DNA of 64,000 nt from Synechococcus sp. CBW1002. GTDB taxonomy: Bacteria > Cyanobacteriota > Cyanobacteriia > PCC-6307 > Cyanobiaceae. The stretch lies in assembly GCF_015840915.1 (NCBI RefSeq), contig NZ_CP060398.1, forward strand, positions 1,488,001 through 1,552,000, written 5' to 3'. Shown one piece after another: positions 43,870-53,756 of the stretch. Below the pieces are notes generated by a model. It made no database searches and had not been told where the DNA came from. It saw only the letters and a list, made by a program, of their open reading frames with translations. Made by a program: the position numbers and the translations under genes. Positions within the stretch are counted from its first letter, which is position 1. Every line of letters starts with the position of its first letter.

Positions 43870-43896
43870 AGAGGCGGGGGGGGAGGGGGGGGGGGG
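43870..43896. repeat. Poly-G tract
   Basis: GCGGGGGGGGAGGGGGGGGG-type run, at the boundary between the orphan OrfA remnant and IS21. On the other strand it is a C-run next to an element end, as at 1531 and 61257. Confidence 0.7.
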
Positions 43897-44149
43897 TGTC
43901 CCGTGTCAATCAGGTTGATGGCTTGTGCCAATCAGGTTGACCGGTGAGCCGGTTGAATTTTGCTGCGGCACCAGGCCTGAAATCCTGATGGGGCCTCGAT
44001 CGTGCCCATGGCTGTCGTGGCGCGTCAATCAAGTTGTGGTTCTGGCCTCAATCTCATGGCGAGAGGGCCAGTTTTCGTGTCGCCGCCTTGGTTTTGCCGG
44101 GCTGGGCCGGTGTTGCCGTTGATCGTGGCGGCCATGACGTCCGCGTCAA

Positions 44150-44953
44150 TTACGTTGGCGGGTTGCTGGAATCCTTGGAAACCCTTGCGGCAGCTGCCTT
44201 CTGCCGGTAGCTCTCGCCCTTGATCCCGATGATGTGGCAGTGGTGCACCAACCGGTCCACCGCGGCCACGGTCATCGATCCGCTCGGGAAGATGTCGTCC
44301 CACTCCCGGAACGGCTGGTTGCTGGTCACCAGCAGGGATTTCCGCTCGTAGCGGTGGCAGATCAGCTCAAACAGCACCGAGGTCTCCAGTTCGCTGCGGC
44401 GCACGTAGGAGATGTCGTCGATCACCAGCAGGGCATAGCGATCGAGCTTCTGGAGCATCGCCGGCAGGTCGTAGGCCGCCTTGGCCTTCTGCAGCAGCTG
44501 CACCAGCGTGGTGGCCGGGAAGAAGCGGCAGGCCTGGTCCTGCGCCGCCATTGCCATCGTGATGGCAATGGCCAGGTGGGTCTTGCCCACACCGCTGGGA
44601 CCAAACAGCAGCAGGTTCTCCGCCTGCAGGAGCCAGGTGGTCTGCCGCGTCAGGCCTTGGAGCTCCTGCCAGTGGTGGGGCTCGAGGTGCTGGTGGTCAA
44701 AGCCATCGAGACCTTTCTGCCACGGGAGATGGGCACCGCGCAGCAGGCGTTGCTGGCGGGCAATCTGCCGTTGTTCCAGTTCCTGCTCACAGAGGGCGTA
44801 GAGGAACTGGCCCGGGCTCCAGCCCTGGGCATCAGCCTGATCGGCCAGCGGCTGCCAGTGACTGCGGAAGCGCGCCAGTTTCAGCTGTTTGAGCAGGAGC
44901 GGCAGCGCCGCTTCCACCGCCGCAGAGCGCGGGCATGGGGACGAGGTGGTCAT
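44150..44953 (-). CDS. istB: IS21 helper ATPase IstB
   Basis: This 267-aa protein has the AAA+ ATPase motifs LLLFGPSGVGKTHLAIAITMAMA (Walker A) and ALLVIDDISYVRRSELETSVLFELICHRYE (Walker B), with the family's DDIFPSGSMTVAAVDRLVHH. The start at MTTSSPCPRSAAVEAALPLLLKQLKL is the first ATG that gives the family N-terminus. It overlaps the end of istA by 122 nt in another frame, more than usual. IstB assembles with IstA on DNA and selects targets. Confidence 0.9.
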   Translation of the reverse strand: MTTSSPCPRSAAVEAALPLLLKQLKLARFRSHWQPLADQADAQGWSPGQFLYALCEQELEQRQIARQQRLLRGAHLPWQKGLDGFDHQHLEPHHWQELQGLTRQTTWLLQAENLLLFGPSGVGKTHLAIAITMAMAAQDQACRFFPATTLVQLLQKAKAAYDLPAMLQKLDRYALLVIDDISYVRRSELETSVLFELICHRYERKSLLVTSNQPFREWDDIFPSGSMTVAAVDRLVHHCHIIGIKGESYRQKAAAARVSKDSSNPPT

Positions 44954-46427
44954 AGGTAGCCAGCAGGTGTTGGGGGATGGCGGGATCGGGGAGGCTCTGG
45001 CAACGGGGAGGAACGCGGAATCGCTGCTGCAGAGCCGACAGCGAAAGGGTCTGGCGGCGTTGGGCCTGCTCCAGGAAGGCGAGCACCAGCGCATAGGAGG
45101 CCACCCGCACCGCCACATACAGGGCCTCGACCATCAGCCGGGCAGCGGCGTCACGGTCACCGCCGACCAGGAGTTGCTGCCAGAAGTCCCACCAGCGGGA
45201 ATCAGGAAAGAGGTAGCGCTGGTAGCGGCAATGGAGCAGGGCCCGGGGCTTGGCCCGCAGGGCGTCGATCAGGTGCTCCAGATCGATGCACCAGGCCCGC
45301 TTGCCACCAGAGGCGCCATAGAGGCGGGGGAGCTGGCAGACCCAGTCGCTGTCCAGGAACACCACCAGCCGGTCGTGGTGCAGCCGCACCATGACCTGGC
45401 GGCCGATCAGGGTGGGCGGCACGGAGTAGATCACCTGCCGCACCTCGATCGTGCTGGTGCTGCGCACCCGCACTGTGAGCAGCTCGTAGTCGGCAAAGCG
45501 GAAGGCCGGCAGGGGCCCCAGGTGCTCCAGCTCCTGCTCGTAACGCCACTGGCGGGGGGCGTTGAGGGCACGGAACACCTCAGCGAGCAGCTGGGCGTAT
45601 TCGGCGGGCTCCTCGAAATCGGAGCTGCCGCGCAGGATCAGCTTCTGCTCCAGCCGACGTTTCACATGGCCGTGGGGCGCCTCGACGATGCCGTTCTCGT
45701 GAGCCACGCCGCGGTTATTGCGGCTGGCACTGAGGCCGTAGTGGGCGCAGAGCGCCTGGTGGCGGGGGGTGATGTCGAGGGCGTAGCTGCCATCCCGATT
45801 GCGGCTGGCGGCCGACAGTCGATCGGTGCGCAGCTCCTTGGGCACCCCACCGCAGGCGGCCAGGGCGTTCTGCAGCCCTTCTGAAAGGGCGACAAAGCTC
45901 TCGCCACCATGGATGAGTTGCCCATAAGCCCAGCCGCTCCAGGCCAGGCGGTAGTGGAACAGCAGGTGGGGAAATGGTTCGCCGCGCAGGGTGATCGCCA
46001 CCCGTTTCAGCCGGGTGAAATCGCAGAAGCCGATCTCTCCAGGCTGGTAGGCCAGCGGGAACATCACCTCCGGCGCTGGACCGTGCAAGGCCTTCCACTG
46101 CTGCACCCGCCGCTGCAGGGTGCGTTTGAGCGAACTCCAGTCTTGATCTGGCTTCTGCTCCTGCAGGTGCTCCAGCAGGGTGGTGGGCGTCAGGGCTGGA
46201 TGGCGCTCCAGAAGCGGCAGCAACAGGGGCTCCCAGACCTCAGCCAATGGATCGGGCCGCCGCCGGCCACGGGGCTTGGCGGCTTTGGGTTGGAGGCGGC
46301 CAGCATCAATGCGGTGGGCACTGCTCACCGAAATGCCCGCCGCTGCGGCAGCCACCTCCTGGCGGCTGCCGGCTCGTCGTTTGGACATGTACAGCGCAAT
46401 CTGTTGAGCGGTGAGGGGAGCAGGCAT
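44832..46427 (-). CDS. istA: IS21 transposase IstA
   Basis: The 531-aa protein starts MPAPLTAQQIALYMSKRRAGSRQEVAAAAAGISVSSAHRID (HTH). The rve-type DDE core follows: Asp in EIGFCDFTRLKRV, Asp in ELRTDRLSAASRN, Glu in RGVAHENGIVEAPHGHVKRRLEQKL. The C-terminal Mu-type beta domain includes SVPPTLIGRQVMVRLHHDRLVVFLD. An ATG 8 codons earlier (46451) is possible. Intact. Confidence 0.92.
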   Translation of the reverse strand: MPAPLTAQQIALYMSKRRAGSRQEVAAAAAGISVSSAHRIDAGRLQPKAAKPRGRRRPDPLAEVWEPLLLPLLERHPALTPTTLLEHLQEQKPDQDWSSLKRTLQRRVQQWKALHGPAPEVMFPLAYQPGEIGFCDFTRLKRVAITLRGEPFPHLLFHYRLAWSGWAYGQLIHGGESFVALSEGLQNALAACGGVPKELRTDRLSAASRNRDGSYALDITPRHQALCAHYGLSASRNNRGVAHENGIVEAPHGHVKRRLEQKLILRGSSDFEEPAEYAQLLAEVFRALNAPRQWRYEQELEHLGPLPAFRFADYELLTVRVRSTSTIEVRQVIYSVPPTLIGRQVMVRLHHDRLVVFLDSDWVCQLPRLYGASGGKRAWCIDLEHLIDALRAKPRALLHCRYQRYLFPDSRWWDFWQQLLVGGDRDAAARLMVEALYVAVRVASYALVLAFLEQAQRRQTLSLSALQQRFRVPPRCQSLPDPAIPQHLLATYDHLVPMPALCGGGSGAAAPAQTAETGALPQSLAAAGRSG

Positions 46428-46535
46428 GAGCCGGTGCCCTGCGCATGGCAACCGGATTCAGCAGAGCCCCTCAGGAGCGGTCAACCTGTTTGGCGCGCCC
46501 CTCAACCAGATTGTCGCCGGATAGGGGGGCGTCAG

Positions 46536-46884
46536 TACAGCAACAAACCCGTTGATATCATGCTGGCGACTGATGTGCACTCAACAGATCTTTGACACCC
46601 CGAGACAGACAATCACCTGCTCAACAAGTAGAGACTTAGGATTGCACCAAATCAACAACGTGCACTGATCCCATTCCAAGTCTCAAGAACCAGTCTATCA
46701 ACTTAAGCCCCCCCATGAGCTTAAATCAAGATACTGTGTATTCATCATACTCAAATGCCAGTCTCGGTGACACCCTATAGTTGTCAAAGCTTCGTTCCAA
46801 GGGGAACACCAATTACTGGGTCAAAATGAAGATCTTTCTTGCACCCCAATTGAGGCACAAGCTCTGACCACAGTTAACTCACGA
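46536..46884. other. AT-rich non-coding stretch
   Basis: No gene seen. Before the IS66 insertion it was continuous with 48588-48858 (the 8-bp duplication ACTCACGA shows the joint). Confidence 0.5.
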
Positions 46885-48579
46885 GTATCCGTTCAGGGGC
46901 CGTGACGCAGCCGCGCAGCATTCACCGCCCTTGATCGCTGATCACCAAGCGACCACAGACACCACGATCGATGACGGCCGGCTCAGGGATTCGGCAACAG
47001 CGATGGCATCTCACCGCCACGATGATGGGCGATCAAGGCCTGCTCCAGGAACTGCCAGATATCACGGCCCTGTTGCCGCAGGCTGGTGGTGACCGTGAGC
47101 AACCTGCTGCGGCAGATTGCACCCTGGCGGGATTGGACGCCATGGCTGATCTTGCGCTGAATCACCGAATGGCGCAGGGCACGCTCGGCTGCGTTGTTGG
47201 TGGGCTCGATCCCTTCAATCTCCAGGAAGGTCCAGAGGCCATCGCTCACTTGCAGCAACTGATGGCAGGTACGCACCGTCTTGGCCCACGGCGTTCGCTC
47301 GCCGCGCTGGCAGCCCAGCTCCACAACCCGCTGCAGCGTGCCCACAAACGCCTGGCGGATCGGCCGACAGCCCTGCTGCAACGTGGACCAGTCGATCGTT
47401 CCGTCTTTGTAGCGGTGCCACTGGGCAAACAGCTGCTGCTGCAGGCCCAGCAGCTCCGCTCCAATCTCACCGCTGGCGCCCTGACGGTCAGCGATGGCGG
47501 TGAGATCGCGGATCACGTGCGCCCAGCACAGCTGGCGCTGCTCCAGCGGGAGATGGTTGTAGGCGGAGAAGCGATCGCTCACCACAATTCCGCCAAAGGC
47601 ATTCCCGAGCAGGTCGATCGCGGCGGCAGCCGAGCGGCTCAGGCTCTGCAAGAACACTGTCACCCCCATGGCGGTCACCATGACCCACTCCCAGCCGCGC
47701 CGGCCATCGGGGTTGCCCCCATCGGCATTACCGGTGGGGGCACCGGTTTCATCGACATAGACCACCGACTGCTGACGGGCAAACGCAAGGGCCTCCTGCA
47801 TGGGCTGCTCCAGTGCTGCACTCAAGCGCTGGCGGATAGTGGCCATCGCTCCCCGGCTGATCTGTACCCCCAGCAGCTGATCCAGCAGCGCCTGGGTCTT
47901 GCTGAAACTCAACGGGAAGGCACTACCCAGCAGACCCACCAGAGCACTGAGCCGGGGACCGTAATGGCTTACTTCCACCTCCGCCGGTAACGAGGCACAG
48001 GTGCTGGTGGAACAGCAGGGGCAGACCAGGCGGTGCAGCCGGTGCTCGATCACCAGAGGCGTGATCGGTGGAATCTCGATCACCTGGTGCCTCAAGGGCT
48101 CGGGATCCTGACCCTGTAGCAACGTGCCGCAGCGGCGGCAGGCCTGGGGGTGGTGCTCGACCACCTCATCCACCCGCTCGATCGGCAGCAGCTCCGGCCC
48201 AGATCCGGGATGGCCCGGCTGGCCGCCGCGCTTGCGGCCACTGCCCTTGCGTCGTTCGGGCGGCCTAAACCCCTGGCCATCACTGGAGGGAGGCTTGGAA
48301 GAATTGCGGGAGCTGCGGCCGATCCGCTCGCGCAGATGGGCCAGTTCGGTCGCCAGGGCGGTGAGCTGGACGCGGAGCTGCACCATCTCCTCCTGTTGAG
48401 CCAGAATGAACTCCCTGGCACCAGCTGGCCACGACAACCAGTCCACCTCGGAAATGCCAGCAGGAGGGGCGCCCATCTCAAGCAGTCTCTGCCTGAGATG
48501 CAAACGGGAATCAGGACGCCGTCAAGGGTTCAGCAGAGACGATGTTCGCCGCGTGCTGTCCCGACCCCTGAATGCTTAC
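46885..48579 (-). mobile_element. IS66-family element, single-gene type (1695 bp)
   Basis: Terminal repeats begin GTA and share TTCAGGGG (left GTATCCGTTCAGGGGCCGTG, right inverted GTAAGCATTCAGGGGTCGGG). The 8-bp duplication ACTCACGA is perfect on both sides (46877-46884, 48580-48587). Only tnpC is present, without the tnpA and tnpB accessory genes of larger IS66 members. Confidence 0.96.
46983..48503 (-). CDS. IS66-family transposase (TnpC)
   Basis: The 506-aa protein has an N-terminal coiled coil (FILAQQEEMVQLRVQLTALATELAHL), then RSSRNSSKPPSSDGQG, a zinc-ribbon (CRRCGTLLQG...CPCCSTSTC), and the DDE domain: Asp in VVYVDETGAPTGN, Asp in GIVVSDRFSAYNHL, Glu in IEPTNNAAERALRHSVIQRK. Single long frame, apparently functional. 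Confidence 0.94.
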   Translation of the reverse strand: MHLRQRLLEMGAPPAGISEVDWLSWPAGAREFILAQQEEMVQLRVQLTALATELAHLRERIGRSSRNSSKPPSSDGQGFRPPERRKGSGRKRGGQPGHPGSGPELLPIERVDEVVEHHPQACRRCGTLLQGQDPEPLRHQVIEIPPITPLVIEHRLHRLVCPCCSTSTCASLPAEVEVSHYGPRLSALVGLLGSAFPLSFSKTQALLDQLLGVQISRGAMATIRQRLSAALEQPMQEALAFARQQSVVYVDETGAPTGNADGGNPDGRRGWEWVMVTAMGVTVFLQSLSRSAAAAIDLLGNAFGGIVVSDRFSAYNHLPLEQRQLCWAHVIRDLTAIADRQGASGEIGAELLGLQQQLFAQWHRYKDGTIDWSTLQQGCRPIRQAFVGTLQRVVELGCQRGERTPWAKTVRTCHQLLQVSDGLWTFLEIEGIEPTNNAAERALRHSVIQRKISHGVQSRQGAICRSRLLTVTTSLRQQGRDIWQFLEQALIAHHRGGEMPSLLPNP

Positions 48580-48587
48580 ACTCACGA

Positions 48588-48858
48588 TTCCCAGATCAGA
48601 CCACGGCAAAATCGAATCCTGGCCGAACAATCCAACGGAAGACCACCGGTGAGATGTGCAGACCTTACGGTCTGTTCTAATCGAGGATTACCGCCACGAA
48701 TAGCAAGGAGTGGCTATACGTAGACGCATCAGAATAACTTTGAGTATGTCAGCAAAGACAAGTGCTAACGTCCCATTACTAACACTTGTCTAGGACTAGC
48801 TGTTGTCATGCGAGTATTGAGTCTGGACACCTATGGTGAGCAGTCGTGTGGTGTGGAT
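48588..48858. other. AT-rich non-coding stretch between IS66 and IS3
   Basis: No gene or repeat beyond short reading frames. Continues the sequence interrupted at 46884. Confidence 0.45.
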
Positions 48859-48873
48859 TGAGGTGGGTGCCTT

Positions 48874-49775
48874 TTATTGGACAGTTCCGGCCCCTGACAT
48901 CGTTAACCCAGGACGGGTGGAACATGGTTCGGCCTCAGTGTAGACCGCGTGGGGAGTTTTGCCTCCAAGGGAACTGTGAGGTCTTACATGGCAATACCGC
49001 CACAGGAAGCGGGCCAGGCTGATTTCAGCGTCCCAGCCATCGCTGTATGCCCGTAGGTAGACCTCCTCGTACTTGACAGTCCTCCACAGCCGTTCAACAA
49101 GGATGTTGTCGTAGCACCGCTTTCTGCCGGACCAGCTGATCTGGATCCGCTCCCCTTTGAGTCTGGCCACAAAGTCAGCGGACGTGAACTGACAGCCTTG
49201 ATCGGAGTGGAAGATCTCTGGCCTACGGCCGCCTCCCAAGGCCATCTCCAGGGCCTCCAGACAGAACTTCGTGTCAAGGCTGTTGGAGAGCCTCCAGCTG
49301 AGCACATGCCTGGAATGGAGATCCATGATCGCCACCAGATAGAGGAACCCTTTCTGCAGAGGGATGTAGGTGATGTCGGTCGCCCAGACCTGATCCACCG
49401 ACGTGACCTGCGTGAGGTCCACCAGGTAGGGGAACCGCACGGACGGATCACCTGGAACCGTCGTCCGGGGCTTCTGGTAGATCGCCCGTAATCCCATGCG
49501 CCGCATGAGGTTTCGCACTCGATCTCGGCTGATCGGGATACCATCTTGGGCCAGATAGTCCACCATCCGGCGGCTGCCGCTGCAGGGATCCTCCAGGTAG
49601 AGAGCATCGATCCTGGCCATGATCCGCAGCGTCGATACACGGACCGGTGTCGGCCGGTAGTACAGCGTGGATCGAGGCAGCCCCAGCAGCGCACACTGCC
49701 TGCTGATGCTGAGCTCGGGGTGGTCGTGATCGACCAGCTTGCGCAGTTCACGGGCATCAGAGCAGTTGAGACTTT
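48874..49775 (-). CDS. IS3 transposase OrfB (DDE domain)
   Basis: Same protein as at 42390 with one visible change (PSVRFPYLVDL against PSVRFPCLVDL). All DDE residues are present (ATDITY, HSDQGCQ, ERLWRTVKYEE). Expressed as an OrfAB fusion by frameshift. This copy has an intact target duplication, so it is the best reference copy for the family in this window. Confidence 0.92.
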
Positions 49776-50044
49776 TTTTTGAGCCACTCCAGCTCCATCT
49801 GCAGCCGTCCGATCTGCTGGAACAGCTCCGCCTCCTTGGCCTGCCCCTCCTCCTTGTCCTTGGTCTTCTTGCCTCGGGTGAAGAGCTCGCTGGCACCGTC
49901 CAGGAGCTGCCGCTTCCACTGGCTCACCTGGATCGGGTGGATGGCGTGGTCGGCGGCGATCTCCTGGATCGTCTTGCGGCCACTGATCGCCTCCATGGCG
50001 ACCCTGGCCTTGAACTCGGGGCTGTGGGTGCGGCGCTTGCTCAT
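49757..50044 (-). CDS. IS3 transposase OrfA
   Basis: 95 aa, identical to the OrfA copies at 663, 41639 and 42117. It ends at the A8-G slippery run that links it to orfB by -1 frameshifting. Confidence 0.92.
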   Translation of the reverse strand: MSKRRTHSPEFKARVAMEAISGRKTIQEIAADHAIHPIQVSQWKRQLLDGASELFTRGKKTKDKEEGQAKEAELFQQIGRLQMELEWLKKKSQLL

Positions 50045-51002
50045 CGGTGGGAGCCCCTTTCAGGGGCGGTACCCCGCCTCAGAGGTTAACGATGGGGCCT
50101 GTCCAGAAAAGCCAGACCACCTCAGATTGGGCAGTCAGACAGAGAGCTGAAGTCGTTCAATAATCTGTCGTCGAAGCACAAGCCCTTGTTCTCTTATCAG
50201 ATCCTCATCGAGGGTGGTTAACTGGCGATCGCGCAAGAGGACACGTCCATCGACCATCAAATCGCAGACATCGTTGGCCTTCGTAGCATAGACCAGTGCC
50301 GAATAGATGCTTCGAAGGGGAATCTGGTCGATGGGATCCATCTGCAGCACGACAAGATCTGCACGCTTACCCACCTCCAGAGAGCCAATCATATGATCCA
50401 TATGTAAGGCTCTTGCACCTCGAATCGTGGCGAGCTCAAACGCTTCCTGGGCTGAAACCACCTTGGGGTCGTAAGTGAATAGCTTATGCAACTTGGCAGC
50501 GGTGTCGATTTCCTCCCAGAGGCTTAGGTCGTTGTTTGAGGCTGATCCGTCGGTGCCGATACCGACACCCATATTGCGCGACAACATCTGCGGCAGCGGT
50601 GCTACCCCCGATGCGAGTTTCATATTCGATTGAGGGTTGTGCACTACACCAACGCCATAGTGTGCCAATAGATCGAGTTCATGGTCTTCAGCCCACACAA
50701 CATGCGCCGCAACCATGTTCTCGCTGAGTACCCCAAGGCGCGCTAGATGTTCCACAGGTCTTAGACCTTTAAGTCGGATACTCTCCAACACCTCATGCCG
50801 ACTCTCTGCAAGGTGGGTGATCAGCGGACAATTGTGTTCAATAGAGAAACGGTGTGCTGCAATCAGATGGTCATCCCCAACGGTGTAGGGACTCCTGAAC
50901 AATCCAGATCCATTGCGCCGCAGCTGGTCTCAAGCATGAGAAACCGCTAAAGTGGCCGTGAATCAGGCAATCCGTGATTGCCTTTACTCCTGATCGTTCC
51001 AT

Positions 51003-52619
51003 ATGTACCGGAGGCACAATAACGGTCAGATCTCAATCAAGGAGTTCCACCTGCCATTTGGCGGCACACTTGATCCCGAGAATCGCTGGGTTCAACTGGA
51101 GGGGCTGATCCCATGGGATGAGCTGGAAGAAACCTATGCCCCTCAATTCAGCGCCACAATTGGCGCTCCAGCCAAATCAGTGAGAATGGCCTTTGGCGCT
51201 CTCTACATCAAACAGAAGTTAGGGCTCACCGACGAAGAGACAGTCCATCAGATCAGAGAGAACGCCTATATTCAGTTCTTTCTCGGCTTTGCGGGCTACA
51301 CAGCTAAGGCACCGTTTGATGCCTCGATGATGGTGCACTTTCGCAAGCGTTTTTCTGACGAGGATCTGCGCCGTATCAACGAGCTGGTGGTGCAGCGCGG
51401 CAAAGAGATCCTTCTGGAAGCACTTGCTCAGGCAGCAGACGATGACGACCATGATGATCGTGATTCCAGTGGAGGAGGCGCTCAGCTAGAACTTGATGCG
51501 TTGATCAAGCCTGCTGACTGGCCAGAAGGAAAGAATTGGGGCACTCTCACGATTGATGCCAGTTGCACTCCAGCCGACATCACCTATCCCAGAGACCTCA
51601 AGCTCCTCAACGAGGCTCGCACAACGACCGAGCGAGTCATTGATGATCTGTGCAGTCAGTCATCGGGATTCAGGAGACATCGACCTCGCTACGACCGTGG
51701 CCTTGCTCGTGCTCATTTCCTGAGAGTGGCGAAGCAAAAACGACCACGTCGCCGCAAAGTGAAGGCTGCCATTAAACATCAGCTTGGCTATGTGCGGCAG
51801 AATCTCAAGGCCATTGATGCTCTGATCGGCTGCGGGGCAAGGCTTTCCGAGCTTAAGAGGCATTGGTGGCAGAAGTTGTTGGCCTGCAGCGAGTTGGAGC
51901 GGCAACAGGGCCTTCTGCTCGCCTCTCAGACCAACAGCATTCCAGACCGCCTGGTGAATCTTGTGCAGACCCATATCCGCCCAATGGTGCGAGGCAAAGC
52001 ACGTGCTGCGGTGGAGTTTGGAGCCAAAATCAGTGTTTCGGTTCAAAACGGCTTTCCGTTCTTGCACCGCATAAGCTGGAACCCCTACAACGAAGGAGAA
52101 GACCTTATCGCTCAGGCGGAAAAATACAAGCTGGATACAGGATCTTACCCAGAGCGAATCTGCGCCGACCGGATTTATATCACGGCCAAGAATAGGCATT
52201 TCTGCACGAGGAACGGTATTCGCCTCTCCGGCAAGCGATTGGGTCGCCCGCCCAAGGATCCTGATGTCACCACTGCACACAAGCACCAGCTCCGATCTGA
52301 TCAAGCTCGACGCAATGAAGTGGAAGGCGTCTTTGGCTCTGGAAAGCGCAAGTATTCCCTGGATCTGATCATGGCTCGTCTACCAGCTGGTGCCGAATCC
52401 TCCATCTCGATGGCCTTTGTCGTGATGTGCGCGGAAAAGGTCTTGAGGCTGCTGCGCCTCTTTTTTGTCCTTCTTTTTGGGTGGATCTACCAGGGTCGCC
52501 TAAAAGTCTGTCCTGGTAGCTCTTGGCAGGTCTGCCAGCATTGGGTTTGGTCGGCGGGTCTCAGTGCCCCCAATGCCCGAAACCCGCTCCACCGGAGTCG
52601 ATCAGCCCGCACCGGATGA
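51003..52619 (+). CDS. IS5/IS1182-type transposase with altered C-terminus
   Basis: The first 497 codons are the same as in the transposase at 24900. After LFGWIY the frame enters ISAs1 and continues 41 codons (QGRLKVCPGSSWQVCQ...). The catalytic region (TIDASC, CADRIY, NEVEGVFG) is untouched; only the last 19 residues are replaced. Activity cannot be excluded. Confidence 0.85.
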   Translation: MYRRHNNGQISIKEFHLPFGGTLDPENRWVQLEGLIPWDELEETYAPQFSATIGAPAKSVRMAFGALYIKQKLGLTDEETVHQIRENAYIQFFLGFAGYTAKAPFDASMMVHFRKRFSDEDLRRINELVVQRGKEILLEALAQAADDDDHDDRDSSGGGAQLELDALIKPADWPEGKNWGTLTIDASCTPADITYPRDLKLLNEARTTTERVIDDLCSQSSGFRRHRPRYDRGLARAHFLRVAKQKRPRRRKVKAAIKHQLGYVRQNLKAIDALIGCGARLSELKRHWWQKLLACSELERQQGLLLASQTNSIPDRLVNLVQTHIRPMVRGKARAAVEFGAKISVSVQNGFPFLHRISWNPYNEGEDLIAQAEKYKLDTGSYPERICADRIYITAKNRHFCTRNGIRLSGKRLGRPPKDPDVTTAHKHQLRSDQARRNEVEGVFGSGKRKYSLDLIMARLPAGAESSISMAFVVMCAEKVLRLLRLFFVLLFGWIYQGRLKVCPGSSWQVCQHWVWSAGLSAPNARNPLHRSRSARTG

Positions 52620-53756
52620 CCTGATCAGCTTCCTCAAGGCCATCCCGGATGGGCGTTACCGCCGCGGGGTGCGTTACCCGCAGTGGTTCCTGCTGCTGGT
52701 GGCTGTGCTCGGGATCCTGAGCGGCTGCCGCAGCTCCCGTGATCTGGAGGCCTTTGCCCGGCGGCACCGTGAGGCACTCAACCAGGCGCTGGGCCTGAAT
52801 TTCAAGCGCTGGCCCTCCGATGCCACCTTCCTCTACCTGTTCAACAAGGCCCACCTGCAGGAGTTTGGCCAGGTGCTGCAGGCCTGGATGATCAGCCAGG
52901 TCCCAAGCGGGGCAACGGGTCTGGATCAGCTGGTGTGTGATGGCAAGACCCTGCGCGGCTCTGCCGTGGAGACAGAAGACGGCAGTCACCGGTTTGTCGC
53001 CCAGGTCACGGTGTACGCCCGGGCCCTTGGCGTCGCCCTGGCCCAGACGACCTATGACACCCACGAATCCAGTGAGCGTGCGGCGCTGAAAGAGCTGCTC
53101 AGCAGCCTGGATCTCGATGGCGTGTTGATCCAGGCGGATGCCCTGCACACGACGCAGGCGTTTTTCGCTGGTGCCTCTCCCAGGGGGCCGACGTGCTCCT
53201 GACCGTCAAATCGAACCAGAAGACCCTCTACCGCCAGATCGGCTGCCAGTTCCAGGGAAAGCGTCACATCCCTTTCACTGCAACAGATCACGAGAAGCGC
53301 CACGGGCGCGACACCGTCTGGGAACTGCGAGCCAGAGAGGCACCGGAGCACATCAAAGCCAACTGGCCCGGCAGCGCCTGGATCGTTGAGGTGATCACAG
53401 GCACCCTCACCCGCAAGGGCAAGCGCAAGATCAGGCACCACCTGTTCCTCACCAGCGTGCGCACCACGCCACAAGCCCTGCTGCGCCTGATCCGTCAGCG
53501 CTGGAGCATTGAGAACGAATGGCACTGGGCCCGTGACGTCCAGCTGGGTGAGGACGCTCATCGCTACGCCAACCGGATCGGGGCCCCGGTGTTCGCCTTC
53601 CTGCGAACCATCGTGATGAACTTGCTGCGGCGGGGCGGCTACCGCTCGATCCGCCAAGGCCTGCGGGAGTTGGCCTACGACATCAAGGGAATGCTGGCAC
53701 TTGGCGGCGTGGCCAGCCGAGGGAGCTTGGGCTGATCACACTTTTAGGCAGCCCTG
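52491..53756 (+). mobile_element. ISAs1-family element (1266 bp)
   Basis: Ends are CAGGGTCGCCTAAAAGTCTG (left) and CAGGGCTGCCTAAAAGTGTG (right, inverted). The 10-bp duplication GTGGATCTAC is perfect (52481-52490 and 53757-53766). Nested in the IS5/IS1182-type transposase gene. Confidence 0.96.
52573..53735 (+). pseudogene. ISAs1-family transposase gene, frameshifted
   Basis: Frame one: MPETRSTGVDQPAPDDLISFLKAIPDGRYRRGVRYPQWFLLLVAVLGILSGCRSSRDLEAFAR...LVCDGKTLRGS (catalytic Asp in CDGKTLRG)...LIQADALHTTQAFF. After a shift near 53185 the next frame gives DVLLTVKSNQKTLYRQI...HLFLTSVRTTPQALLRLIRQRWSIENEWHWARDVQLGEDAHR (RWSIEN...HW.LDV-type motif with Glu). It would be about 385 aa if in frame. 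Confidence 0.88.

Larger units (their letters stand above)
43897..46535 (-). mobile_element. IS21-family element
   Basis: It carries istA and istB plus repeated subterminal units. On the left, (G)CCAATCAGGTTGA-type units are at about 43905, 43929, 44025 and 44147. On the right, the inverse units are at about 46481 and 46505. Such multiple repeats near the ends are typical of IS21. Exact outer ends are uncertain by about 20 bp. Confidence 0.85.
48859..50124 (-). mobile_element. IS3-family element, complete copy (1266 bp)
   Basis: The ends TGAGGTGG at 48859 and CCACCTCA at 50124 are flanked by GAT on both sides (48856-48858 and 50125-50127), a 3-bp duplication as expected for IS3. Inserted just past the 3' end of the second deaminase gene. 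Confidence 0.95.

Noticed and set aside
44889-45884. 331-codon plus-strand frame opposite istA
   Set aside because: The istA frame has the DDE motifs; the opposite frame is a GC-rich shadow.
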